From: Paracoccaceae bacterium
GTDB lineage: Bacteria > Pseudomonadota > Alphaproteobacteria > Rhodobacterales > Rhodobacteraceae
Assembly: GCA_007120685.1 (NCBI GenBank)
Contig: SKNG01000240.1
Span: 1-5,417, forward strand
Reading direction: 5' to 3'
Length of the DNA stretch: 5,417 bases
Part shown: positions 1 through 5,417 of the stretch, piece after piece
Numbering within the stretch: the first letter of the stretch is position 1
Layout of the letters: every line of letters starts with the position of its first letter
Made by a program: the position numbers and the translations under genes
The notes under the pieces: generated by a model
Databases searched by the model: none
The model's input: only the letters and a program-made list of their open reading frames with translations
What the model was told of the DNA's origin: nothing

Positions 1-30
1 AACGGCTTCTATAACCCGCGCCGTCGGCAC

Positions 31-348
31 TCAGCATTGCGAGGCAAAAGCCCCTTGGCCTTCGAACGCCAAGTGGCCTAAACGAGCACTGGGGGCGGCA
101 CAAATACGTGACAGGTCCACCAGTCCGTCGAGCTCCAGCAGTTTCAGGCCTTCTCGGATCGGAGTTCTGGACACATTGAGCTCGGCAGCGAGTTGACGCT
201 CTATGATCCGATCTCCCGGCTTGAGCTTTCCCGTGACGACCGCCTGGCGCAAGTGATGGACAACGGCCAAGGCCATGGCGCGCTCGCTCAAAAGCGCGTC
301 TTGTCCCGCTACTGTGGACACGAAAGATGGGTTGGTCGGAGCCGACAT
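31..348 (-). pseudogene. Truncated GntR-family (FadR/FCD-type) transcriptional regulator, DNA-binding part only
   Basis: The 105-residue product matches the N-terminal winged-helix of GntR regulators. Residues about 25-80 run from ALAVVHHLRQAVVTGKLKPGD through ERQLAAELNVSRTPIREGL to LKLLELDGLVDLSR, the usual helix-turn-helix and start of the wing. FadR/FCD members are normally about 210-250 residues, with a helical ligand-binding domain next. Here the match stops at LSR, where an NRGA-like wing is expected; ICAA follows, then about 20 unrelated residues and a stop. Neither other minus-strand reading frame in bases 1-120 recovers an FCD domain. The start at 348 lacks a good ribosome site (the 17 bases upstream read as CCTCC-like on this strand); Met25 at 276 is an alternative start. 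The gene is divergent from the racemase-like gene, a common regulator-target arrangement. I infer a decayed gene. A frameshift with the rest left of base 1 remains possible. Confidence 0.65.
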
Positions 349-352
349 GCGA

Positions 353-359
353 AAGGAGG
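353..359 (+). promoter_or_regulatory. Strong ribosome binding site for the racemase-like gene
   Basis: AAGGAGG lies 6 nt before the ATG at 366. It decides the start over the upstream in-frame ATG at 327, which has no such site and would add 13 residues and overlap the divergent regulator's start. A second ATG at 372 is 12 nt away and less well placed. Confidence 0.8.
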
Positions 360-365
360 ACCCTC

Positions 366-1049
366 ATGAGAATGGAATTCCATCAAGATTGTGATGCGGT
401 TGTCGATCTGCCGTCAACCCCTGCGAAACGGATCATGGTCCTCAACCCGAACACCAGTTCCCGAATAACGGAACTGTTGCGCCGCGCTGCGCTGAAGGCC
501 GCTCCCCCAGATTGCGCTATTGTGGCGCGTTCGGTAGCCGCTGGCCCCGCTGCACTTCGCGAAGCGGCAGATCTTGGCGTCGCCGAACGTGAGGTCCTGG
601 CGGTTGTACGGACCCAGACCGATCTGGATGGCCTGGTGATCTCTGCATTCGGCGACCCAGGGTTTGAAAAAACGCAAGCGGCAGCCGGGTTTCCCGTTGT
701 CGGCCTTGGTGCAAGCGGAATGACAGCAGCCGAAGCCCTCGGGCAGTTCGTCATCCTGACCCTGGGCCCGCAGATGGACAAGCATTTGCGCGCTCGGGTC
801 TCTCAGTTGGGCCTTGCTGGCCACCTGATCGGCATCCGCTTTCTGGAGGCAGATATCCCGGATGTTGCCGAAGCTCCCGAACGGTTTCTTTCCGAAATCA
901 AGGCTCAGGCGGAAGTCGCTGCAGCGCAAGGAGCTCAAGCGTTGTTGCTTGGCGGAGCTCCATTCACGGGGCTCGGTCATCTGGTGCGCGCGCCGATTCC
1001 GGTTATCGATGGCCTCAGGGCGGCATTTGATCAGCTTCTCGCAAGGTAG
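366..1049 (+). CDS. Asp/Glu/hydantoin racemase family protein lacking the usual catalytic cysteines
   Basis: The protein is 227 residues, typical for the family, which includes hydantoin, allantoin and aspartate/glutamate racemases and is cytosolic. Family marks are the first strand and loop IMVLNPNTSS (residues 23-32), VISAFGDPGF (91-100), PVVGLGASGM (110-119), and LLLGGAPFTGLG (193-204) followed by PVIDGL. Classical members use two cysteines, in a CFGDPG-like and a GCAGM-like motif. Here those positions are Ala94 and Gly197. The only cysteines, Cys9 and Cys50, are elsewhere. Standard two-base cysteine racemisation is therefore unlikely, and substrate and reaction are unknown. Residues 1-21 precede the usual family start and form a short extension. 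The start is set by the AAGGAGG site. The gene stands alone, divergent from a GntR-type regulator that would plausibly have controlled it. Base composition is less GC-rich than the mod and Lon genes, especially at the 5' end (361-420 is 30/60 G+C). Family assignment is firm; function is open. Confidence 0.82.
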   Translation: MRMEFHQDCDAVVDLPSTPAKRIMVLNPNTSSRITELLRRAALKAAPPDCAIVARSVAAGPAALREAADLGVAEREVLAVVRTQTDLDGLVISAFGDPGFEKTQAAAGFPVVGLGASGMTAAEALGQFVILTLGPQMDKHLRARVSQLGLAGHLIGIRFLEADIPDVAEAPERFLSEIKAQAEVAAAQGAQALLLGGAPFTGLGHLVRAPIPVIDGLRAAFDQLLAR

Positions 1050-1229
1050 CAAGCATATGCTGGTTTTGAGGGCTTCAGAGCCGAGCGCCGCGAGGACTGA
1101 TGCTGTCCCATGAGCTTGCCAAAACCCGCCTGACAGCCCCCGCGTAGTCACAAGATTGCCACTAAAATATTACAGTATCAATGGCTTAGCGTTTCTTGCT
1201 GTCGAATTTGAGAGGCCCGGGCGTGCGGC
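1050..1229. other. Intergenic spacer, AT-richer, no gene recognised
   Basis: This separates two convergent genes, the racemase-like gene on plus and modC on minus. It holds a 10-nt palindrome AGCATATGCT at 1052-1061 and a short hairpin GGCT-TCAG-AGCC at 1071-1082 without a T-run. Bases 1141-1200 are 24/60 G+C, far below the flanking mod genes. A 15-codon ORF at 1100-1147 is too short and unrecognised. I see no convincing terminator, RNA gene or insertion-sequence end. Confidence 0.5.
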
Positions 1230-1231
1230 CT
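1213..1231 (-). terminator. Weak hairpin at the end of modC
   Basis: AGGCC (1213-1217) and GGCCT (1227-1231) can pair across a 9-nt loop, overlapping the modC stop codon. No T-tract follows on the minus strand (the next bases read CTCTCAAATTC). It could be a weak or Rho-assisted 3' end for the mod transcript. A 5-bp stem in GC-rich DNA can arise by chance. Confidence 0.2.
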
Positions 1232-2324
1232 AGCCGTCGCTTGCCGTCACGGGCTGCGCGACGTGATCGCGCGCCACGGACATCGATTTCAGGATCGCAT
1301 GCACCCCGTCGCCCGGTTGCAGCCCCAACTGGTCGGCCGCGCGGCGGGTAATGCGGGCCAGGATCTCCTGTGCGCCAAGGCTGATATGCACCATCACCCC
1401 CGGTCCCGCCCCCGGCACGATCCGCGTGACCGTCCCGGCGAGGATGTTCTGCGCCGACAGCCCCTCGGGCCGGGCGCGCGACAGGATCACGTCATGCGCC
1501 ATGATCCGCACCCGCACCTGAACGCCCGGGGCGGCGTCGATGCGGGGCAGGAACAGCGGTCCCGCGGGCGTGTCCAGCCGGGTCAACCCGTCGGCCAGAT
1601 GCTCGGCCACCGTCGCCGGCAGCATCGCGGCCAGTTCCCGAATGCCCATGGCGCGCAGGGCGGCCGTATCGGCCATCACCTCGGCCGTGGTGCCGGCGCT
1701 GACCTGCCGGCCCTTTTCGATCACCACCATCCGGTCGGCCAGAAGCTGCGCCTCGTTAACGTCATGGGTGACCAGCACCACCGGCATCTTCAGATGCGCG
1801 CGCAGGGCGACGATCTCGCCATGGAGTTTCTCACGCGTGGCCCGGTCTACGGCGGAAAACGGCTCATCCAGCAGCAGCGCCAGCGGCCGGCGGGCCAGGG
1901 CGCGGGCCACGGCCACCCGCTGCTGCTGGCCGCCCGAAAGCCGCGCCGGCTTGCGGTCGGCCAGCCCGCGCAGGTTGACCAGATCGAGAATGCGCCCGGC
2001 CTCGGCCGGATCGGCGCGGTCCATCGCCGCCATCACATTCTGCGCCGCCGTCATATGCGGAAACAGCGCATAGTTCTGGAACACCAGCCCCGCCTGGCGA
2101 CGATGCGGGGGCAGGTTGACGCGCGCGCCCGTGTCCAGCCATTGCGTGCCCCCCACGCTGACCCGCGCCGTGCGGGGCGTCCACAGCCCGGCGATGGTGC
2201 GCAGCAGCGTCGTCTTGCCTGAACCCGAATGCCCGACCAGCGCCAGCAACTCCCCCGGCGCCACCCGGAAGTCCGCGTCAAGCGGGATCGGCGCTTCGGC
2301 CCGGGCCATCACTTCCAGCGTCAT
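1230..2324 (-). CDS. modC: Molybdate ABC transporter ATP-binding protein ModC
   Basis: This 364-residue protein is the cytoplasmic ATPase that powers molybdate import with ModA and ModB. All ABC motifs are present: Walker A GHSGSGKTT (31-39), Q-loop Gln83 in VFQNYALFPH, signature LSGGQQQR (129-136), Walker B LALLLDEP (148-155), D-loop SAVD and H-loop His187 in VTHDV. After the ATPase domain (to about 230), residues about 289-350 (LSAQNILAGTVTRIV to HAILKSMSV) form a Mop/TOBE domain. This domain, found in ModC and ModE, binds molybdate and separates ModC from general sugar or sulfate transporter ATPases. Length is normal for the family. The start shares one base with the modB stop (TGATG), and AGAAGG at 2333-2338 lies 8 nt upstream, so translation is probably coupled to modB. 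It is the last gene of the operon. No frameshift or missing motif was seen. Confidence 0.95.
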   Translation of the reverse strand: MTLEVMARAEAPIPLDADFRVAPGELLALVGHSGSGKTTLLRTIAGLWTPRTARVSVGGTQWLDTGARVNLPPHRRQAGLVFQNYALFPHMTAAQNVMAAMDRADPAEAGRILDLVNLRGLADRKPARLSGGQQQRVAVARALARRPLALLLDEPFSAVDRATREKLHGEIVALRAHLKMPVVLVTHDVNEAQLLADRMVVIEKGRQVSAGTTAEVMADTAALRAMGIRELAAMLPATVAEHLADGLTRLDTPAGPLFLPRIDAAPGVQVRVRIMAHDVILSRARPEGLSAQNILAGTVTRIVPGAGPGVMVHISLGAQEILARITRRAADQLGLQPGDGVHAILKSMSVARDHVAQPVTASDG

Positions 2325-2992
2325 CAGCCCAGCCTTCTGCCGACGCGGGCCGACAGCCAGAAGGTGGTGGCGATGGTGAACAGCGAAATCGTCACCAGCA
2401 CCGCCGACATGACCGCCGCCGCATCCGTGTCAAAGGCCTGCACCCGGTCGTAGATGGCGATGGCGATGGTCCGGGTCTCGCCCGGGATCGACCCGCCGAC
2501 CATCAGCACCACGCCGAATTCCCCCAGCGTATGGGCGAAGGTCAGCACCATCGCCGTAACCACCCCGGGCCAGGCCAGCGGCAGTTCCACCTTCCACAGC
2601 GCGCGCCAGGGCGACATGCCGCAGCAGGCGGCGGCCTCGCGCACTTCGGCCGGGATGGCCTGAAAGCCGCGCTGGGCGGGCAGCACGGCAAAGGGCAGGT
2701 TGAACAGGATCGAGGCCAGGACCAGCCCCTGAAAGCTGAATACCAGGGGCTGGCCGAAAAGCCCGGCCCAGGCCTGCCCGATGGGTGCGTTGCGTCCGAA
2801 GGTGACCAGCAGGTAGAAGCCCAGCACCGTCGGCGGCAGCACCAGCGGCAGCATCACCAGCGCCTCGACCAGCGCCTTGCCCCGAAACTGCCGGAAGGCG
2901 AGGAACCGGCCCAGCAGGATCGACACCGGCAGCAGGATCGCCACCGTCCAGGCTGCAAGCCGCAGCGACAGGTCCAGGGCGGTCCAGTCCAT
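2324..2992 (-). CDS. modB: Molybdate ABC transporter permease ModB
   Basis: This 222-residue inner-membrane protein would form the translocation channel as a homodimer with ModC. It shows about five hydrophobic segments (roughly residues 8-30, 43-66, 86-106, 143-165 and 193-213). The cytoplasmic EAA loop, which docks on the ATPase, is REAAACCGMSPWRALWK at about 118-134, followed by VELPLAWPG. VMLPLVLPPTVLGFYLL (47-63) and HTLGEFGVVLMVGG (154-167) are characteristic of ModB and the related sulfate permeases. The Mod neighbours decide in favour of molybdate. I chose the ATG at 2992: it lies 4 nt after the modA stop, has GGGGA 8 nt upstream, and gives the usual short N-terminus before the first membrane segment. 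The ATG at 3022 would add ten residues (MASCCPGTEG) inside modA. The two adjacent cysteines within the EAA loop are uncommon but should not prevent function. Confidence 0.94.
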   Translation of the reverse strand: MDWTALDLSLRLAAWTVAILLPVSILLGRFLAFRQFRGKALVEALVMLPLVLPPTVLGFYLLVTFGRNAPIGQAWAGLFGQPLVFSFQGLVLASILFNLPFAVLPAQRGFQAIPAEVREAAACCGMSPWRALWKVELPLAWPGVVTAMVLTFAHTLGEFGVVLMVGGSIPGETRTIAIAIYDRVQAFDTDAAAVMSAVLVTISLFTIATTFWLSARVGRRLG

Positions 2993-2996
2993 GCCC

Positions 2997-3821
2997 TCAG
3001 TCCCCGGGCAGCAGGAAGCCATACCGCGCCATGATGGCGCGGGCGGCGGGTTGCATCATGTAGGCATAAAACGCCTCGGCCACCGGGCCGGCGCCGGGCA
3101 GCAGCACCATGCGCTGGCGCAGCGGTTCGTGCCAGTCCTGAGGGATCAGTGCGAAGCTGCCCCGCCACGCCACCTGCGGTGCCAGCGCCAGCGACCAGGC
3201 GATGATCCCGCCCTCGGCATTGCCCGAAAGCGCAAACTGTGCGGCCTGGCTGACATTCTCGCCCAGCACCATAAAGGGCTGCAGATCGTCCCACAGGCCG
3301 CGGGTGATCAGCGCCTCGCGCGCGCGCATGCCGTAGGGCGCGTGTTCGGGGTTGGCGATGGCGAAGCGAGCAATGCGGCCGGCTGCCAATATCTCGGCCA
3401 GATGGTTCAACTCCGGGTCCGGCGTCAGTGTCGCGCCATGCGGCACCATGATCACCAGCCGGCCGATGGCGTAAAGATCGCCGGCATCCCGCGTCAGCCC
3501 CTCGTCGTGCAGGTCGTCGATGAACTGCTCGTCGGCGGCCATGAAGATCTCGAACGGCGCGCCCTCGCGGATCTGGCGGGCGAAATTGCCGGTAGAGCCC
3601 AGCGACAGGCGCACCTGCATCCCGGTCTCGGCCTCGAAGGTGGCCGCGATCTCCTCGATGGCGAATTGCAGGTCGGCGGCGGCGGCGATCACCGGCGCGC
3701 CCGCCTGTGCCTGGGTCGGGGCCAGGGACGGAGCCAGGGACGGAGCCAGGGCAGTCGCCAGCATCAGGGCCAACGCCAGAAGGACCGGGATCACGCGGCG
3801 GCGCAGAGGGTTGAACGGCAT
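2997..3821 (-). CDS. modA: Molybdate ABC transporter periplasmic binding protein ModA
   Basis: This 274-residue precursor would bind molybdate (perhaps tungstate) in the periplasm and deliver it to ModB. Residues 1-40 are a Sec signal peptide: basic PLRRR, a hydrophobic core VIPVLLALALMLATALA, then a probable cut after AQA (residue 40). A LAPS-type repeat (25-36) lies in its C-terminal part. The mature part has ModA marks: IAAAADLQFAIEEIAATFEAE (45-65), LGSTGNFARQI (74-84), GAPFEIFMAADEQFI (87-101), IANPEHAPYGMRAREAL (155-171), GENVSQAAQFAL (187-198) and ARYGFLLPG (265-273). Compared with E. coli ModA, the first ligand segment AAASL is AAADL, and the late tyrosine (GIVYG) aligns with Ala208 in GIIAWS, so this is a variant subgroup. 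The start at 3821 gives a standard signal peptide; ATGs at 3854 and 3881 would add 11 or 20 residues with no better ribosome site. It is the first gene of modABC. No Mo-box-like palindrome was found upstream. Confidence 0.93.
   Translation of the reverse strand: MPFNPLRRRVIPVLLALALMLATALAPSLAPSLAPTQAQAGAPVIAAAADLQFAIEEIAATFEAETGMQVRLSLGSTGNFARQIREGAPFEIFMAADEQFIDDLHDEGLTRDAGDLYAIGRLVIMVPHGATLTPDPELNHLAEILAAGRIARFAIANPEHAPYGMRAREALITRGLWDDLQPFMVLGENVSQAAQFALSGNAEGGIIAWSLALAPQVAWRGSFALIPQDWHEPLRQRMVLLPGAGPVAEAFYAYMMQPAARAIMARYGFLLPGD
3714..3752 (-). repeat. 12-bp tandem repeat in the modA signal peptide
   Basis: GCCAGGGACGGA occurs at 3721-3732 and 3733-3744, with a partial third unit at 3745-3752 and degenerate sequence to 3714. 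It encodes LAPS-LAPS-LAPT (residues 25-36) just before the predicted cleavage site. The unit is 12 bp, so copy-number change would stay in frame and only alter signal-peptide length. Confidence 0.75.
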
Positions 3822-4048
3822 GGGGTATCCCGTGGCTGGCTTGCACCGGGTCATATCGCAGCAAGGCGGCAACGCGGACAAGGGGTATTCACCGCTGCGA
3901 AGGTGGGTGGGCGGGATGGCCGAGGCCAGTTATCCCCCTGCTGGTATCGGCAGTGGCTGAAAGATGACCGCGGTTGAAGCTGTCCCGCCGCGCCGAAGCT
4001 ACCTGCGCGCTGTCAATTCCTCGCGACCGCGTCTGCTGCCGCCGGGTG

Positions 4049-4068
4049 ACGCGCCTTCGAAGGCGCGT
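4049..4068. repeat. Perfect 20-nt palindrome (left of a twin pair)
   Basis: Arms ACGCGCCTTC and GAAGGCGCGT are exact reverse complements with a TTCGAA centre. Only 2 nt separate it from the second palindrome, and their centres are exactly 24 bp apart. It may be a stable RNA hairpin, a protein-binding site or half of a dispersed REP-like element; the sequence alone does not choose. Confidence 0.7.
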
Positions 4069-4070
4069 GC

Positions 4071-4095
4071 AAACGGGCTTTCGAAAGCCCGTTTT
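4071..4095 (+). terminator. Perfect 24-nt palindrome, intrinsic-terminator-like
   Basis: Arms AAACGGGCTTTC and GAAAGCCCGTTT are exact reverse complements, giving a GC-centred stem bounded by an A-run on the left and TTTT at 4092-4095 on the right. This is the form of a short bidirectional intrinsic terminator, slightly better on the plus strand. No plus-strand gene ends just upstream. It may therefore insulate the divergent genes, attenuate the leader of the Lon-like gene, or be one half of the twin palindromic element. Confidence 0.45.
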
Positions 4096-4276
4096 CCGAC
4101 GGATGGCGAGGGCTTCAGCCGGAGACGGTATCATGGCCTCGCGGAACAACGGGAAAGCCGGTGCCATAGTCAATCTGCTCGCCTCCCCGAGGGTGCAGCG
4201 GCCCAGACGCGATAACCCTGACCGGCTGACCTGCCCCCTTTTCCGCGCGCCGCCCCCGTGCCATGCTGGCGCCAAG

Positions 4277-5417
4277 ATGGCCGATCCACAAACCGCGCTT
4301 GCCCCCGACGACCTGCGCCGCCGCTGCGATCCGGCGTCGCTGGATTTTGCCACCACCGAGGATCTGGAACCGCTGCACGAACTCGTCGGGCAGGAACGCG
4401 CGGTGGAGGCGATCCGCCTGGCCGCCGGCATCGGCCATCGCCGGTTCAACCTCTTCGTGCTGGGCCCCGAGGGCACTGGCCGTCACGCGGCGGTGCAGGC
4501 GTTGCTGACCCGGGCAGCGGCGGGGCGGGCGGTGCCCGATGACTGGGTCTATGTGCATGACGTCGATGCCCCGGACCGCCCGCACGCGCTGCGGCTGCCG
4601 CATGGCACCGGGCCGAAGCTTCGCGAGGCGATGGCCGATCTGGTGGACGATCTGGCGCAGGCGATCCCGGCGCTGTTCGAATCGGAAGAATACCAGTCGC
4701 GCCGCGCCGCCATCGAAGAGGAGTTCGGCAGCCGCAACGAAAAGGCGTTTTCCGACCTCGCCCGCCGGGCGCGCGAACGCGGCGTGGCGATCCTGCGCAC
4801 GCCGATGGGCTTTGCCCTGGCGCCTACCCGCGACGGCGAGGTGCAGAAGCCCGAGGTGATCGACAGGCTGCCCGAGGCCGAGCGCGACGCGGTGCGCGAG
4901 AATGTGGCGCAGACCCAGGCCGAGCTTTCGGAATTCCTGGAGGCGTTGCCGCGTATCGAAAAGCAGCACCGCGCCGCGATCACCGCGCTGAATGCCGAGA
5001 TGGCCGAACAGGTGGTCGATCTGAACCTTGCCGATCTGCGCGCGGGATTTGCCGGCATTGCGGTGCTCGACGGCTGGTTCGACAGGCTGCGCAAGGATCT
5101 GATCGACAATGCCGAACTGTTCATGCAGGCCGGCAAGAAGGGCGGGAACGAGGCCTTTCCCATCGCCTCGGCCCGGGTGCATGACGCGCCGCGCTTTCAT
5201 CGCTTTGCGGTCAATGTGATGGTCTCGCATCCGCCGGATGCCGCCGGCGCGCCGGTGGTGGTGGAAAGCCTGCCGACGCTGGCCAATCTGGCGGGGCGGG
5301 TCGAATACCGCCAGCAGATGGGCGCGCTGGTGACCGATGTCTCGCTGGTCCGCCCCGGCGCGCTGCACCGGGCCAATGGCGGCTATCTGGTGCTGGACGC
5401 GCGCCGCGTGCTGTCCG
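4277..5417 (+). CDS. Lon-related AAA+ ATP-dependent protease (LonB-like, COG1067 type), 5' part
   Basis: The reading frame is open from the ATG at 4277 to the window edge (380 codons plus one base), so the C-terminal peptidase domain with the expected Ser-Lys dyad is not visible. Family marks in order are LDFATTEDLEPL (22-33), GQERAVEAIRLAAGI (38-52), FNLFVLGPEGTGRHAAV (57-73), LRLPHG (105-110), a long helical insert with ESEEYQSRR (135-143) and RTPMGFALAP (174-183), then NLAGRVEY (337-344) and GALHRANGGYLVLDA (361-375). The last includes the Walker B strand. These proteins are predicted cytosolic proteases, usually about 750-850 residues. The phosphate-binding loop reads GPEGTGRH, with Arg and His where Lys and Thr/Ser are classical. 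No strong ribosome site precedes 4277; the ATG at 4263 is out of frame. The gene is divergent from modABC with no evident functional link. The family call is confident; the exact subtype depends on the missing part. Confidence 0.88.
   Translation, partial: MADPQTALAPDDLRRRCDPASLDFATTEDLEPLHELVGQERAVEAIRLAAGIGHRRFNLFVLGPEGTGRHAAVQALLTRAAAGRAVPDDWVYVHDVDAPDRPHALRLPHGTGPKLREAMADLVDDLAQAIPALFESEEYQSRRAAIEEEFGSRNEKAFSDLARRARERGVAILRTPMGFALAPTRDGEVQKPEVIDRLPEAERDAVRENVAQTQAELSEFLEALPRIEKQHRAAITALNAEMAEQVVDLNLADLRAGFAGIAVLDGWFDRLRKDLIDNAELFMQAGKKGGNEAFPIASARVHDAPRFHRFAVNVMVSHPPDAAGAPVVVESLPTLANLAGRVEYRQQMGALVTDVSLVRPGALHRANGGYLVLDARRVLS

Larger units (their letters stand above)
3822..4276. other. 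Divergent intergenic region between modA and the Lon-like gene
   Basis: This 455-bp region should hold the promoters for modABC (leftward) and the Lon-like gene (rightward). I could not identify a full sigma70-type pair. A TTGACA reads on the minus strand at 4016-4011, but no good -10 hexamer lies 16-18 nt further on. A 7-bp complementary pair, GGCGGGA (3910-3916) and TCCCGCC (3983-3989), encloses small hairpins. Two perfect palindromes sit at 4049-4094. An 83-codon plus-strand ORF (3964-4215) runs through the palindromes and has no recognisable features, so I do not call it a gene. No tRNA or known riboswitch was recognised on either strand. Confidence 0.6.

Noticed and set aside
1052..1082. 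Terminator or insertion-sequence end after the racemase-like gene
   Set aside because: Only a 10-nt palindrome and a 4-bp hairpin are present, with no T-run, no paired terminal repeat and no transposase.
414..1151. 245-codon minus-strand ORF over the racemase-like gene
   Set aside because: No recognisable motif; the plus frame has NPNTS and FGDPG motifs and a strong ribosome site.
1263..2222. 319-codon plus-strand ORF opposite modC
   Set aside because: It is an antisense shadow with no domain, while all ABC and Mop motifs lie on the minus strand.
3920..3962. TPP-riboswitch-like string on the minus strand (GATACCAGCAGGGGGA)
   Set aside because: The required CTGAGA and CCTGAT segments are absent, and the neighbouring operon is mod rather than thiamine.
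2854..3977. Long ORFs overlapping modA and modB in other frames on both strands
   Set aside because: They are low-complexity Arg/Gly/Pro-rich shadows; the modA and modB frames carry full family motifs.
3910..3990. tRNA-like 7-bp end stem
   Set aside because: There is no matching T-arm with a GTTCRA loop next to the closing strand, no proper anticodon arm and no CCA.
3822..4048. ModE/Mo-box operator upstream of modA
   Set aside because: No ATATA-type inverted repeat resembling known Mo-boxes was found. Isolated GGGGTAT repeats at 3822-3828 and 3882-3888 are direct and short.
3964..4215. 83-codon plus-strand ORF in the intergenic region
   Set aside because: It reads straight through both palindromes, is Arg/Ala/Ser-rich, and has no good ribosome site or family motif.
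4115..5368. 417-codon minus-strand ORF opposite the Lon-like gene
   Set aside because: Its residues (many Arg, His, Gln) are typical of antisense reading in GC-rich DNA, no domain is recognised, and the plus strand clearly encodes a Lon-type protein.

Overview
The window is high-GC DNA. Its gene content and codon choice suggest an alphaproteobacterium, plausibly of the Rhodobacterales (Rhodobacter/Paracoccus) type. That placement is an inference from GC, the Mod protein style and the gene mix; no rRNA or marker gene is present to prove it.

Layout. (1) Bases 1-1049 hold a divergent pair: a shortened GntR-type regulator on the minus strand (31-348) and a protein of the Asp/Glu/hydantoin racemase family on the plus strand (366-1049). 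Their start codons are only 17 bp apart. The regulator keeps its DNA-binding helices but has no effector-binding FCD domain here, so it looks like a pseudogene. The racemase-like protein lacks both cysteines expected in this family. (2) Bases 1050-1229 are an AT-richer spacer with no convincing gene; the stretch 1141-1200 is 24/60 G+C. (3) Bases 1230-3821, minus strand, form a compact molybdate ABC transporter operon, modA-modB-modC, read from right to left. modA and modB are 4 nt apart, and modB and modC share one base (TGATG). (4) Bases 3822-4276 are a 455-bp divergent intergenic region carrying two adjacent perfect palindromes built on TTCGAA; the right-hand one resembles an intrinsic terminator. 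(5) From 4277 to the window end, plus strand, is the first 380 codons of a Lon-related AAA+ protease (LonB-like/COG1067 type). Its gene continues past the edge.

How the genes work together. ModA captures oxyanion in the periplasm, ModB forms the membrane channel, and ModC hydrolyses ATP and carries a C-terminal Mop (molybdate-binding) domain. The set is complete and looks intact. The regulator/racemase pair would be a regulator-target unit if the regulator worked, but here it seems broken. The Lon-like gene is divergent from mod and has no evident functional link to it.

I found no sign of a novel multi-gene system, CRISPR array, tRNA or rRNA. The most notable points are the cysteine-less racemase homologue beside a decaying regulator, the twin palindromes, and differences at expected ligand or nucleotide-binding positions in ModA and the Lon-like protein.
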